This document shows, in pieces, positions 10,568 to 21,644 of a stretch of DNA of 64,000 nt; position 1 is the first letter of the stretch, and each line of letters opens with the position of its first letter. The DNA is from Calliopum simillimum (lineage: Eukaryota; Arthropoda; Insecta; Diptera; Lauxaniidae). The notes beneath the pieces were generated by a model. The model saw only the letters and a program-made list of their open reading frames with translations. It did no database searches and was not told where the DNA came from. Location: positions 49,541,948 to 49,605,947 of the forward strand of contig OX638370.1 in assembly GCA_951812925.1 (NCBI GenBank), read 5' to 3'. The translations under genes were made by a program, and so were the position numbers.

Positions 10568-11377
10568 TCCCGATCAAGAAAAGTATAGCAAAAATATATC
10601 AAAATGATATCCAAAATTTGTCAGTGACATACTTAATCAATGATATACAAAATTTGTATCATTTGTATCATTTTGATATCCATTTCTCATACAAAATTGA
10701 CATAACCAACTTTGAGTCTGATAACTAAAGCGACGCCGATAATGGGGAAATTTTGCAATATTGTATTTGATCGTCGGCAACAAGTTTTTAGAAATTGCCC
10801 GCATGCAGCAAATGAATGAAGTGTCGGTTTTTTTGAACTCAATTATATTTTTTGTGCTTTTTCACGAATTTTATTAGAAAACTCACTTCTTACTAAAATT
10901 GGCAGCGCGTCCGTTTTCCATACTTTTTGTTTTCCCAACCACAGGCTGCATGCAGCAACTGAATGGAGTGTCGGGTTTTTTGCACTCAATTATATTTGTG
11001 TGCTTTTCACTTTTTCTTCACTAAAATTGGCTGCGCGTTCTTCTTCCATAAAATCCACAAACTAAAGCGTTAAATTTGACATATCAGCAGCTGATAAAAT
11101 TTTTATATACATTTCTGATACAAAATTGACATGTTTTTCATTGATATCAAAAATATATCAAAATGATATACAAAAATTGTATATCAGCAGCTGACAAATT
11201 TTTGATATCATTTTGATATACATTTCTGATACAAAATTGACATGTTTTTCATTGATATAAAAAATATATCAAAATGATATACAAAAATTGTATATCAGCA
11301 GTTGATACATTTTTGATATCATTTTGATATACATTTCTGATAAATGACAAGAACTTGACAAATTTTCTTGATCGGGA
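10568..11377. mobile_element. Terminal-inverted-repeat element with internal 112-bp repeats (TCCCGATC family), copy 1
   Basis: Ends are TCCCGATCAAGAAAA and its complement TTTTCTTGATCGGGA. There is no transposase frame. The right third (about 11080-11345) holds about two copies of a 112-bp unit made of GATATCAAAAATATATCAAA, CAGCAGCTGA and TACAAAATTGACATG; each unit is close to palindromic. The middle (10740-11060) holds two diverged copies of a segment with GCATGCAGCAAATGAATG. A larger copy lies at 24986-26193. It appears to have inserted into the DJ-1-like pseudogene. Confidence 0.8.
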
Positions 11378-12080
11378 AGTTGTGATTTAAGTATTTTGTG
11401 CGGAATATTGTGTCAATAAAAATAAAAACCTAAAATAAAATAAAACTAAGTATAATTTAAGTAGTCCTTTGTATGGAAGATTACGGCTATTGACTATTCC
11501 TGGAAGCTTATTGTCTGAAAATAGAATTTTCTGCAATTTGAAATCGTAATTTTTGGTGATACCAGACCTAACCAAATAAAAAGTGGAAGTTTTCTGGGAA
11601 TAAGTTTTAGAAAAATTATACTGATGTGATGAATTTGTGTGAAAAGTATTATTTCACATATTGGGCCTTATCGTAAATATATATTCTCGAGAATTTATTC
11701 GCTAACTCCCTGGTTTGCTATCTCAAAAAAAATTTCGTGGAAAGGAAAAATTCACTGCAAAAATAATGCTATCGGCAATAAGTTGGGAGCTAGTTTTTTC
11801 GCTTTTATTTGTTAAATTTACTCCCCGGCTTTTTTCTAGGGAATACTAATAATTATAAACAATGGTCGGCAAGGGGTACCCCTAGAGAACAAAGTTCACA
11901 TGCATACAAAATGGGAGTATAAAATTTTATTTCTATGCCAAAAAATATAAATATTTTCTTTCAGTATGAATCGAGCAGTCGACTGAGAAAGTCGATTTGC
12001 GTCACCTATTCATAAAATATGTACACTAAAAAAAAAAATGTATAAATTGCGATTAGGCTACAATTTTTAAGAATCTTGGC
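11378..12080. other. AT-rich stretch, no gene seen
   Basis: No coding frame or repeat partner recognised in this interval. Confidence 0.5.
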
Positions 12081-12559
12081 GTGATAGAGAATAATAATTC
12101 TATGAAGAAAATAACTTCAGATATGACCCTCTGCTGTTTTATTATTGATACCAAAGGACTTGCTAGAAAAGGGTCTCCAACTGACGCAATTTCTAAAACA
12201 TATGTTATGAAACCACTTGCATTGACTCAAAATTTATTTTGTGGGCTAACCTTAGATGGTCTGATTTGACAACATGTTCTACGTCGAAGGCGATATGGCC
12301 ACATTATGACGCTAGTAGAGTAAGAAGAATTATCTCATTAGTTAGGAGATGCCTCTGAATTTTATTTTAGGTCATTACAGGGCACTATTTTAAACGCAGG
12401 CACACCTCAAGATTCGAGCTCACTGACGTAAGACATCTTTGTAGAATTTGTAAAGGTACTGTCGTCGAAGAGTACAACCTTCATTTCTCTTGCAGATTTC
12501 GCTCTAAAGAGCCCCAAACTATTTTAGAGTTTATAAAAAATTCGAAATGGTTCTCATAA
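12081..12559 (+). pseudogene. Non-LTR retrotransposon 3' relic (RNase H end and C-terminal zinc finger)
   Basis: The first frame contains DTKGLARKGSPTDAIS, resembling the D-x-x-A-R-x-G-S block at the end of a retroelement RNase H. After frame changes, 12280-12350 reads IWPHYDASRVRRIISLVRR. Then 12377-12559 reads TGHYFKRRHTSRFEL and CRICKGTVVEEYNLHFSCRF, ending in TAA. The TGH motif followed by C-x2-C...H-x3-C is the usual C-terminus of RNase H-bearing non-LTR elements such as the I and Loa groups. The frame shifts at least twice. It is a dead fragment of perhaps 10 percent of such an element. Confidence 0.7.
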
Positions 12560-12660
12560 TTGGATAATGAAGATATAAACCGGATATAAGATGATCCAAC
12601 TGCGGCCTAAGTTATGATGACACCGGTCATCTCCAGTGCTATTCTTAAGCTTCCTTAATA

Positions 12661-12919
12661 TCGTCGGGTAAAAACTACAACTAGACATCTACATTTTCTG
12701 ATGTTTTGACTTAAGTACACAGAAACATGAAGAAAAAACGGTACTATGCTTCAGTCTAATCGGCTTTTTGAAATCTTGTCTCTTTCCAATTATTTATAAA
12801 AAGTAAGAAGCAGAAAACTTGAAAATATCATACAAAAACCAAATTTCAAAAAACTTGAAAAGCGTTTTTCTCAAAACAATGAAAATGTAGATGTCTAGTT
12901 GTAGTTTTAACCCGACGAG
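12661..12919. mobile_element. Short inverted-repeat element (MITE-like), about 260 bp
   Basis: Ends TCGTCGGGTAAAAACTACAA and its complement (12901-12919) extend for about 38 bp of near-perfect inversion (CTACAACTAGACATCTACAT on the left). The interior has smaller inverted words (TTGAAATCTTG / CAAATTTCAA). It has no coding capacity. Confidence 0.75.
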
Positions 12920-13781
12920 ATGTTTCTGAAACTATGAGCCAATGATACAATTCTTTGTCAGAAATAGTGGTTTAAAAAATATCTACCAATTTCGAGAACT
13001 GGACTGGTAAAAGACTAAAAGAGTTTTAAAATATCTTTCTTTTGACCCTAATAACTTTGAAAATATTTAAAGAACTTCCTCACTTTTAGCTAAATCCTGA
13101 TCTTTTGACGGTTACCTCTCCAAAACTGGATCCGAGCGAAAAATTTTGTTATTCTTGTTGTAATTAAACCTTGATCCTCTTCTATTGCTTGGATACCAAA
13201 CTTGTTTCTTTGTCAATTCAATAGATAAAACACAATTCACCTACATACAATTTTAAAAAATAAAAATTTTTGAAACACATGTTTTCCCGTGTACAGGCAA
13301 ACTGATTTTTTTTATAAATTATGATTTGAAAAAAAAAAAAATAAAATGATTTGTTTATTGTTTTATTTTTTCCCTCTTTGCACAACTACAAGCTATTGTT
13401 TATGTAGTGGTGCCGACTTTTGATTATAAAAAACGTTTGACAAATTAAAAAATTTAGTACAACAATTTAAAAGCTTATTGAAATAGCTTTAGTATGACAC
13501 TTAAGTTTTTAATATCAATCCAAGCGTTTTCAACTTATACTGGTTCGGTTGAAACTTATTTTCACTTGAATTTTTTTAGGTAACTTTTTGGTGCAAACTT
13601 TTGATTTTTAAAATCCACTAAAATGATTAAATATACATTTTTAATTAAAAAACCAAGGTATTAAATTCAATTTCACAAATTTTATTCTGCTGCAATTGCT
13701 GTTCCTTGTTTATCATTTTTTTTAAGTCAGCTTTCAAAATCCAGTGGAAAATGAAAAAATTTCAACGATTTATGGAAAATA
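12920..13781. other. AT-rich stretch, no gene seen
   Basis: Long A and T runs and no supported gene. The phrase GTTTTCCCGTGTACAGGCAA near 13280 has no recognised partner. Confidence 0.45.
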
Positions 13782-13992
13782 GCGTTGCCAGTTTTTTTTT
13801 TTTTTTTTTTTTTGTGCAAAATGTCTACGGAATTGGAAAAAGTCAGCGTTCAGACTGGTTGTTTGCGCAAAATGTCAAAGATATGGGAGAGACTCAGCGT
13901 TGCCAGATGTTGTTTTTGTGCAAAATGTCAACGCTATTGGAAAAATACAGCGTTGCAAACTGGATATTTCTGAAAATGTCAACGATAATAAA
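13782..13992 (+). repeat. Tandem minisatellite, unit about 53 bp, 3-4 copies
   Basis: Units start at the phrase CAGCGTTGCCAG or a variant (about 13781, 13842, 13892 and 13946) and contain GTGCAAAATGTCAACG and ATTGGAAAAA. An open frame of 96 residues crosses it. Its sequence is just the repeat translated, so I do not call it a gene. Confidence 0.7.
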
Positions 13993-14004
13993 ATAAAAAA
14001 GTAT

Positions 14005-14095
14005 CCCTGCAGGAAGGGGAGTTTCCATTTATAAAATATTCACTGCTTCCAGTGCTCCTTCCCCGGGAGGGAGAGAATGGAAACTCCCTTCAGAT
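14005..14095. repeat. Short GC-richer inverted repeat
   Basis: GGAAGGGGAGTTTCCATTTA (from about 14012) pairs with GAATGGAAACTCCCTTCAG (from about 14077). The loop includes CTCCTTCCCCGGGAGGGAG, itself self-complementary. The GC content is well above the surroundings. It may be a small MITE or a hairpin; no function is assigned. Confidence 0.5.
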
Positions 14096-14100
14096 CTACG

Positions 14101-15000
14101 ATAAGGCCCATTATCTGCTTTTAAAAGTTAGGAACCCTTAAAAGAAATAGTAAAATTTGTATAGTAAAAAAATTAACTTTAAAAAGTTGCATAATTTTTA
14201 ACTTTTTTGATAAAATTAAGTCTTCGTTTTTATTATTAAGGGCCGTTACTGACTACAGTATCTTATAAAAACCTTTTACTTTTTATAGGTATAGTAATGT
14301 CACACTATTTCGTGAAGCAGTGCTCTACTCATTATTGTTTTTGAAGAAAAAAATTATCCATTTCAATTAAAACTATTAAAATCGAAGATGATCAGTTTCT
14401 TATGTTAATTTAGGCAATAAATATTTCAATTTAATTAAATCATACTTTTGGGGTTTTTTTTTTTCTTTTAAAAAAAATAATAAATAATAAAAAAAATACT
14501 ACAATAAGACTTAACAAAATAAATTTTTTTTATCGTCAATAAAATTAAAAATTTTTTAACTCGCAAGCATTTCATGTTCTATTAGTAAACTTAATGTTAC
14601 TTAGTCATTGTGAAATGGATCCTTAAACTGTAAAATGTTATGCAATTTTTCATGAATCGCAACCATATCTGTAGACTTTTGACAAAACAACCTAGCTCGA
14701 TTTGATGCTTCTCAATTCATTTTGTGTAGGAGTTTGAACAAATGTAAAAGTTTTTTATTATATTGTACATAAATACTAAAAGAATATTTCGCAGAAACTT
14801 TTTTTGCTCTAAAGTCAATTGTTTTTAATAAAATCGAAATAAGATATTTTTGTCAAATATTTTTTGATTTAAGACTTAAGATGTTTTGTGAAGAAAAACA
14901 CCCTTTTCTAAGTCATTTTGAACCTATTTGAGACAAGTGGTTTTGTCAAATTTGGAATAAAGCATCGAGATATGTTGATTTTCGATTCTATACCTCTGCA
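14101..15000. other. AT-rich stretch with one solo MITE end
   Basis: Mostly featureless. At 14668-14705 the phrase CTGTAGACTTTTGACAAAAC resembles the ends of the element at 20763-21149, so a single end or a decayed copy may sit here. Confidence 0.45.
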
Positions 15001-15054
15001 ACTAAAATTCATGGAGATATATTACACTCAAAGAAGCGTATTTAAATTTTATAC

Positions 15055-15205
15055 ATGAAACAATACACGCCAAGTGTACTAGCTGAAAATTTTGTCTCCG
15101 ATTTCGCTCAAATTTGGCAATATGGTAGATCCGGTGTGCAAGAACAGTAATCCGGATTTGTTCGTAATACCATTTGTTGTTTAAATACAGGGTGTTGAAG
15201 TTGGC
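15055..15205. repeat. Dispersed repeat shared with 46308-46455
   Basis: Shared blocks are ACACGCCAAGTGTAC, GCTCAAATTTGG, CCGGTGTGCAAGA and ATACCATTTGTTGTT. Both copies have the same orientation. No coding frame is shared between them, so it is probably a noncoding transposon fragment. Confidence 0.7.
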
Positions 15206-15344
15206 GTTTTTAGTCATTTTAGCTAGTGTAGCATGTCTCAAAACCAGAGTGTCTTACCAACTAACAATTTGTCAATTTTTCACAGCAGACTGCGCTAGTG
15301 AGCCTTATGATCTATGCATATAGGCGATCCAGTACAGAGAGGTT

Positions 15345-15430
15345 TATCCGTGTCTAATAGCGTAATGGCTAAAGCACCGCGTTTTCTTTCATTAGAAAAC
15401 CGGAGTCACGGGTTCGAGTACGGTTTCTGA
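15345..15430 (+). repeat. tRNA-like sequence, probable SINE head
   Basis: TAGCGTAATGGCTAAAGC resembles a pol III A box and CACGGGTTCGAGTACG a B box, about 45 bp apart. A 6-bp stem TTTTCT/AGAAAA takes the place of the anticodon arm, but its loop is not a normal 7-base loop. The T stem does not pair properly. It is better read as the tRNA-derived 5' part of a SINE or as a tRNA pseudogene than as a working tRNA. Confidence 0.45.
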
Positions 15431-17105
15431 CAAGATTTAACTAAAACTGATCTGATGAGGCTATATACATGTTTATATATGAAAACATATAATTGTATAT
15501 GTGGAAATAGCCTAAACATATGTAATCAATTTCCATGTAATCACTTGCTTGCGTCTGTTGTTGAAAAATTCCAAAAATGACTGTTTTATTAGTTCAATAT
15601 AAATTTATCATACTTAAAATAAATTTACGTTGATCTTCTGTGGAATTTTTTTTATATAGAGTGATCAGCCATTTTTTCAGCGGGTAACTAGAGTCTCCAA
15701 GTAGCAATGTATTTCTTTTACCCTCCTGAAAGTTTTTCTCCATTTTCTTCCGTTCTGCTGACATGTTCCAAATAGCAGCATAATGAGTAGATTTTTAAAG
15801 ATTTTTAAATTATAATTACAAATCTAGAAAATATGTTTTCAAAAACGTAAGATAAATTAAGAAATGAAGTTACCAACCGAACATTTAAAAAATGATAGCC
15901 TCTTCTATCCACAAAGAGGTGTTCGTTCTCTGTTGGTGCTACATATCATTTCAACAAGTGTTATAGCATGTAACGGTGAATATGGTTTTTCTTTTTTTTA
16001 TTTACATGGGGAATATAAACCGCTACTATCAAAAATTATTTAAATTTACTTTCTAAAACAAGAAGAAAAAGCCTCGAGGAAATTCTAAATAAAAATTAAG
16101 TATTAACAAGAAAAAAAAAAATCTTCCTGCTGCTTGGATTTGTGACAGCATTGTGTGGATAGTTGCAGCCACTAAACCCTCCCAACCATGATCAAATCTA
16201 AATCATAATTTTTTTTTCTGAAATGATCCCAAAAAACGTATGTTACCACAACAACACCATTTGTCGAAAAAATAAAGATTTATTAATGATTAATTAATTT
16301 TAAGAACATTTTTTAAATCAAGAAAATTGCCGAAATCGCGTTAATATGTTTAATTAGTTAATCAAAATTCATAATATTAAATTATTCAAACAAAATAAGT
16401 ATATCAAAATTAGAATTAGTAATTAAAATAAAAACTTACTTTGTGATGATGCCCTACGAAGAAAGATCTTCCTGAGGGTCACGTACCACAGTAAAAAAAT
16501 AAGTTATAAATTGATGGGAATATCAAAAACCTTTTACGATTCTAGCAACATAAATAAGTTAAGAAAGATTTTGGCTTAGCTTTTTTTTAAAAAATTTCTT
16601 AATATCAACAATAGAAAATTAAAATGTTTTGAAATTACAACAAAAAAAAAATTCAAAGCTTTATATTATGTAAAATAAACTAATTTAAAATGAATATTAT
16701 TTTTGCTGTTTCCTTTTTAATAACTGACTGCTTTTTAGTGCTTTACAATTTATCCATCTCTAATGCATTTCTTAAAATTTTCCTTTATACTCTTGCCAAT
16801 CGTTGCAGCCAGCAAATTCGTCTGCAGTTTATTTTGCTGTTTGCTAAAAATTAAATTTTTATTTTTTATAAAATTCTTTTTAGCTTTTCAATTCAAAAGT
16901 TGCTTACTTTTTTCAATCTCCAAATTTTTCAGCCCTATTTTCTGAAAAAAAAAAATTTTTTTAAAAGCTCAAAAACAAATGTTGTTTCGAGTATTTTTTT
17001 GTTTTTCAAAGTTTGAAAGTTAAGTGTTTTTTTTTTATATATAAAAAAAAAAACGATTTTGGAGTTATAACGCACAGAAGCTGATCTCGCTTGTAGCTAA
17101 AATTA
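15431..17105. other. AT-rich stretch, no gene seen
   Basis: Poly-A/T tracts throughout. The 60-residue frame at 16763-16945 is Phe/Leu/Ile/Lys-rich, as AT-rich DNA gives by chance. No other support for a gene. Confidence 0.45.
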
Positions 17106-17109
17106 GATT

Positions 17110-18786
17110 ACTAATGGGTCATTTCATCTCAAATCGTCCAGGCAGTATTTTTTTCTTGCATATTATTTTTTTAATAGTTTCTACATTGAAATCGAAGAGA
17201 CACGTATTTTTTCCTTTTGCATGATTTTGAGTTCTTTCGTCTTGGGGAATTTTTTAAAATTCTTCTACAAACTCGATTTTGCGCTATTGTCGCATGTCAA
17301 TTTTCACGGAAAATGTGATAACTTTGCGAAAGAACGTCCGATCTTCGTAATTTTTGGTATGTTTGTAGCTAAGAGGTTCCTCTAAAAGAAAAAAATATGA
17401 TACAGGGTATATTTCAAAAAATAATTTTTATATCGTCATTTGAAAAAAAAATCAAAAAATTTTTGACTTGAAAAATTTCCAATTGCATCAGTTTTTTTTT
17501 CTTCATATTTTTTTTTTAAATAGCCATACATATAAACAATATTATGTAACAGCCTCTATTAGCCCAAATTCGTTGTTTGGGAATTATGATTTTTTGAAAA
17601 AACAGTCCCAATTATTTAGTAATTTTGGGCTTCATTCATGATATATGTTATCATTTCGTCAAAAGTAGCTCAATCGTTATGATATTTTGTCTGTCAACAG
17701 TCAAAGATCCGTTCTAGAAGAAAAAATCATGAAGTGTAGTACATTTTTGGATATTTTTTTTATAAACGTCTTTAAAATAGAAAAAAAATCAAATGACTTT
17801 TAGCCCAAAAATTTTAGCATTGCTACGATTTTTCCATTCTTTATTACTGTTTTTGTATATTAATTTGTAAGTAGACAATTTTCAGAAGCATACTCCAAAT
17901 GTGGCTGTCAAATTACTTGAAGCTCGTGACGTACAAAAGTTCAGAAAGACCAAGAAGACCCAGTGGAACAATGTTGCAGCAATAATCAAATTACTCGAAT
18001 AAATGTACCTACTTGGATGGAGTTTGAAAAATAATATTGAATAAAAAACAAAATTAAGGTATGAATAAAGCTTCTGAAAATTGTTTACTTACAAATTGAT
18101 ATACAAAAACAGTAATAAAGAATGGACAAATCGTAGCAATGCTAAAATTTTTGGGCTAAAAGTCATTTGTTTTTTTTCTATTTTAAAGGCGGTTATAAAA
18201 AAAGTATCCAAAAATGTACTACACTTCATGATTTTTTCTTCTAGAACGGACCTTTGACTGTTGACAGACAAAATATCATACCGATTGAGCTACTTTTGAC
18301 GAAATGACAACATATATCATGAATGAAGCCCAAAATTACTAAATAATTGGGACTGTTTTTTCAAAAAATCATAATTCCCAAACAACGAATTTGGGCTAGT
18401 AGAGGCTGGTACATAATATTGTTTATATGTATGGCTATTTAAAAAAAAAATATGAAGAAAAAAAAACTGATGCAATTGGAAATTTTTCAAGTCAAAAATT
18501 TTTTGATTTTTTTTTTTCAAGGAGGAACCTCTTAGCTGCAAACATACCAAAAATTACGAAGATCGGACGTTTTTTTGCAAAGTTATCACATTTTCCGTGA
18601 AAATTGACATGTGACAATAGCGCGAAATCGAGTTTGTAGAAGAATTTTAAAAAATTCCCCACGACGAAAGAACTCAAAATCAAGCAAAAGGAAAAAATAC
18701 GTGTCTCATCGATTTCAATGTAGAAACTATTAAAAAAATAATATGCAAAAAAAATACTGCCTGGACGATTTGAGATGAAATGACCC
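17110..18786. mobile_element. Large foldback element, arms about 770 bp, short loop
   Basis: The left arm (17110-17889) and right arm (18068-18786) are near-perfect reverse complements. The ends are GGGTCATTTCATCTCAAATC and its complement, followed inward by CGTCCAGGCAGTATTTTTTT. Frames inside the arms are mirror images of each other and lack domains. The loop of about 180 bp contains a separate coding-like segment. The two arms could extrude as a stem of over 700 bp. Confidence 0.9.
17889..18002 (+). pseudogene. Exon-like 37-residue tail in the foldback loop
   Basis: HTPNVAVKLLEARDVQKFRK followed by TKKTQWNNVAAIIKLLE and TAA (18000-18002), directly preceded by ACAATTTTCAG, a good splice-acceptor-like sequence. 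An AATAAA follows about 40 bases after the stop. Composition (Lys, Glu, Ala, Val, Trp) is unlike chance AT-rich translation. I do not recognise the family. It may be the last exon of a captured host gene or of a lost transposase. No start codon is present, and the reading depends on the assumed acceptor. Confidence 0.4.
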
Positions 18787-18805
18787 TAATATTAATTTTT
18801 TTTTT

Positions 18806-19810
18806 CTACTGCTGAATGTCCTTAGCGTGATATACATCTAAATATCGACCTTTCATGTATTGCACTGCATAATAGCAGTTACCAAGTTTTTTCCGCACTC
18901 TAGCTTTAACGTAATTAGGTGCACGTTTGGAGCTGAATTCTTTTTCATAAATTACTTTGTCGAAAATGTTTCCTGAACACTTCCCAACCACGTATGAAAC
19001 ACGTGCACGCAGATTATAAACATTTTCATAGCGTACTTATTGCTTTTTCTTAAGATCACTTGTTCGTTTTCTCACAATTTCTAAAGTATCTGAACGATTT
19101 AATGATATACTTCGATCATCCAAGCATTTCTAATTAACGCAACAGGGCGTATGTGGAACCATTATTTATCATATGCTGTCCGAATGTCATGAAATATGGA
19201 GAAGTTCCAATTACGGAATGCAAACCTGAACGCAAAGCGTAACAAATGCTGCTTAATTTTTCAGCCCAATTTTTTTGGTTTGGATCAATATAGGACTTTA
19301 TGGCAGCGATAACAGTACGATTTACACGTTCACTTGCATTTGCTTGAGGCGAATACACGGCAGTATACGAATGATTGATTGAATACTTTTGCATAAGTGT
19401 ATTGAAAATATGGGATTTAAATTGAGATCCATTGTCAGAAACAACAGTTTCAGGTGTACCAAACGTATGTAAAAGTTCCTGTTCGAGATATTTTACTACA
19501 ACATCAGCAGTGGCTTTTTTAACTGGCAACAAATATGGGAATTTGGAAAAATTATCCAATACAACAAAAATATGAGTATTACCAGATCGGGACCACAAAT
19601 GTCTACATACAATTTTTGGAAAAACCTTGAAGCCTCAGAAGTGTTAACTCTTGAGAGTTCATACGGAACTACATTTTGCGTTCCACGCCGATGTTGAATT
19701 TGAAATTTAAAACTTTAAGTTTAAAAGCCCATCTTGCCAAACGAGAATTTAAGTGTGTTTGTGAGCAAAAACCTCGCATAGACCGACTAGGTCCAAAGCT
19801 ACGGTGACCA
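18806..19810 (-). pseudogene. Ty3/gypsy-like pol relic (RNase H end, integrase core, C-terminal domain)
   Basis: Read on the minus strand from 19810. A piece with SQTHLNSRLARWAFKLKV matches the RNase H-to-integrase junction of Ty3/gypsy pol. From 19598 to 19134 comes an integrase core: FVVLDNFSKFPYLLPV, VVSDNGSQFKS and SPQANASERVNRTV give D, D and E of the catalytic triad. From 18991 to 18806 APNYVKARVRKKLGNCYYAV and YHAKDIQQ form the C-terminal domain. The zinc-finger region between RNase H and core is deleted. Stops and frame changes separate the parts. No LTRs were found. Ty3/gypsy group is inferred from the integrase pattern. Confidence 0.82.
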
Positions 19811-19919
19811 ACCGTACTGTAATATACAGAACAGTTCTGTTTTTGAGGCCTCTGTTCTGTATAATTTTTTAAGCATAGAAATGTTGTATATTTCGGAAAT
19901 TGTTCTGTATTTCGCAAAA

Positions 19920-20553
19920 TTGTTTTGTGCAACAAAATGAAAAAATTGTTTGACCCTGGGGTCTCATAAAGTTTTTCTGATAGGTTATGAAAAATAAAAA
20001 GACACGTATGTTACCGAATTTGTGTATCAGTGATTTTTTCATTTTATGGCTCCTCAAAGCTTAAAGTTCGCGTTTTATATGAAATTTTGAGATTTTATGA
20101 AAAAACCATCTTATTATGAAATGGTGCTCATGATTTAAGATATAGCACTTGAGAATCCGCATGGTAGTTTTTGTTTTATAAGCAAAACCATTTTCAATGT
20201 ATTTTTTTTTTTCACATCTTTTGGAAAATAAAAACAAGGAAATTATCATAAAGTCTTCTTATATTGAAATAGCAAATTTTTTACGGTTTTGCTTATAAAA
20301 CAAAAACTACCATGCGTATTCTCAAGTGCTATATCTTAAATCATGAGCACCATTTCATAATAAGATGGTTTTTTCATAAAATCTCAAAATTTCATATAAA
20401 ACGCGAACTTTAAGTTTTGAGGAGCCATAAAATGAAAAAAAAAAAAAAAAAACACTGATACACAAATTCGGTAAAATACGTGTCTTTATATTTTTCATAA
20501 CCTATCAGAAAAACTTTATGAGACACCAGGGACATTTTTTGTGTTGCACTGTA
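19920..20553. mobile_element. Foldback element, arms about 300 bp
   Basis: Left arm 19920-20205 and right arm 20290-20553 are inverted copies. Outer landmark: GGGTCTCATAAAGTTTTTCT against AGAAAAACTTTATGAGACAC. Inner landmark: GGTAGTTTTTGTTTTATAAG against its complement. It lies against the 5' side of the minus-strand gypsy relic and may have interrupted it. Confidence 0.88.
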
Positions 20554-20762
20554 CAGTTTAGCTACTACAGCTATAAGCCTTCTTGGCTATTTAGCTTCAA
20601 GCTTTAAATCAAGTAAAGCTTATAAAATATTGTGAAAATTAAAAAATTATGAGTTTTTATGCGTTATTTTTTTATAATTTTTTCTTAGCTTTTTTGCACT
20701 TTCTCAACATACACAATCAGATCACGTGTTTACCTAACTACAAATGTACAAATGCAGTTGTA

Positions 20763-21149
20763 TATATCTGTGGACTTTTGAAAAAACAACCTAACTCGAA
20801 AGTTTCAACTTTTCAGCAGTCTAAAAACTGATTAACTACTTTTCAATAATTTAGCTCAATTTCGTTGATGCAGCGTTGAAGCTCCTCTTTCCATACATTT
20901 TTACTAATCTTAAGGTGTCAGCTGTCAAATTATTTTTTTCTTTTGGTTCATTACACTTCACCGCACGAATGGCGCTAAGTTCAAATCTTGCTTGAACAAT
21001 GGGACACTCTTATATCTCTGGAACAAGAAATCATAGAGACATGGCGACTATACCAATATAAGCTATTTAAATATTATATTTAGGACTAAAATCCTGGAGA
21101 ACTGTCTTATCTCGACTTAGGTTTTTTTGTCAAAAGTCCACAGATATGT
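20763..21149. mobile_element. MITE-like element with about 35-bp inverted ends
   Basis: ATATCTGTGGACTTTTGAAA on the left pairs with CAAAAGTCCACAGATATG on the right, continuing inward as AACCTAACTCGA / TCGACTTAGGTT. No frame of note inside. A diverged end of the same kind is at 14668-14705. Confidence 0.75.
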
Positions 21150-21253
21150 AATAACATGATGCAAAGAATGAATGTTAGAACAAATTAACCCCGCATGCTG
21201 TGGGACTCGGACAGTACAAACATTGAATAAAAAACAACCAATAACCAACAAAT

Positions 21254-21610
21254 TTAATTATAACAATTTTTCAATCTAAGTTTGAGTTGACCTTTTGTCA
21301 AGCTAAAACTGTATACTTCGCAATGATTTATAAGAGTTGTCATGCGATTAAACGGGGCTGAAGCCATATAATTAGTTCTACTAACCGGTTGATAAAATAA
21401 TTGATTAAGAGTTACGATCACTTCTTCGGTTAGTATTAAAATTAATATATTTAAGAATTTTTGGTGCGGCAAGAGACCCTGTAATAAGCTGATGCAGATA
21501 CAATATATCCGCTATATTTCTACTCGTACGTAACAACTTCAAGCGACGAAGGTTTGAAGAATCTGTCCAATTAAAGCCATAGTCGATTGTTAGTGCGGAC
21601 TTCGTGGGAC
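21254..21610 (-). pseudogene. Non-LTR retrotransposon C-terminal relic (CR1/Jockey-like)
   Basis: On the minus strand, from about 21610, one frame reads ALTIDYGFNWTDSSNLRRLK, then RNIADILYLHQLITGSL. After a shift the next frame reads RTNYMASAPFNRMTTLINHC. The pattern R-R-x-x-x-D-x-x-x-L-x-x-L-x-x-G followed by R-T-N-Y-x-x-x-x-P-x-x-R is the C-terminal region after the reverse transcriptase of CR1/Jockey-type elements. The catalytic domain is absent. It is a 5'-truncated dead copy, the commonest fate of such elements. Confidence 0.6.
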
Positions 21611-21644
21611 CGCTACCTAGGTCAACACACGGGAACTCCTACCT

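Noticed and set aside
13706..13996. A 96-residue frame
   Set aside because: It crosses a poly-T run and a 53-bp minisatellite and reflects the repeat rather than a protein.
16763..16945. Hydrophobic 60-residue frame that could suggest a small membrane protein
   Set aside because: Phe/Leu/Ile/Lys bias is what poly-T/A DNA yields; no splice, promoter or repeat support.
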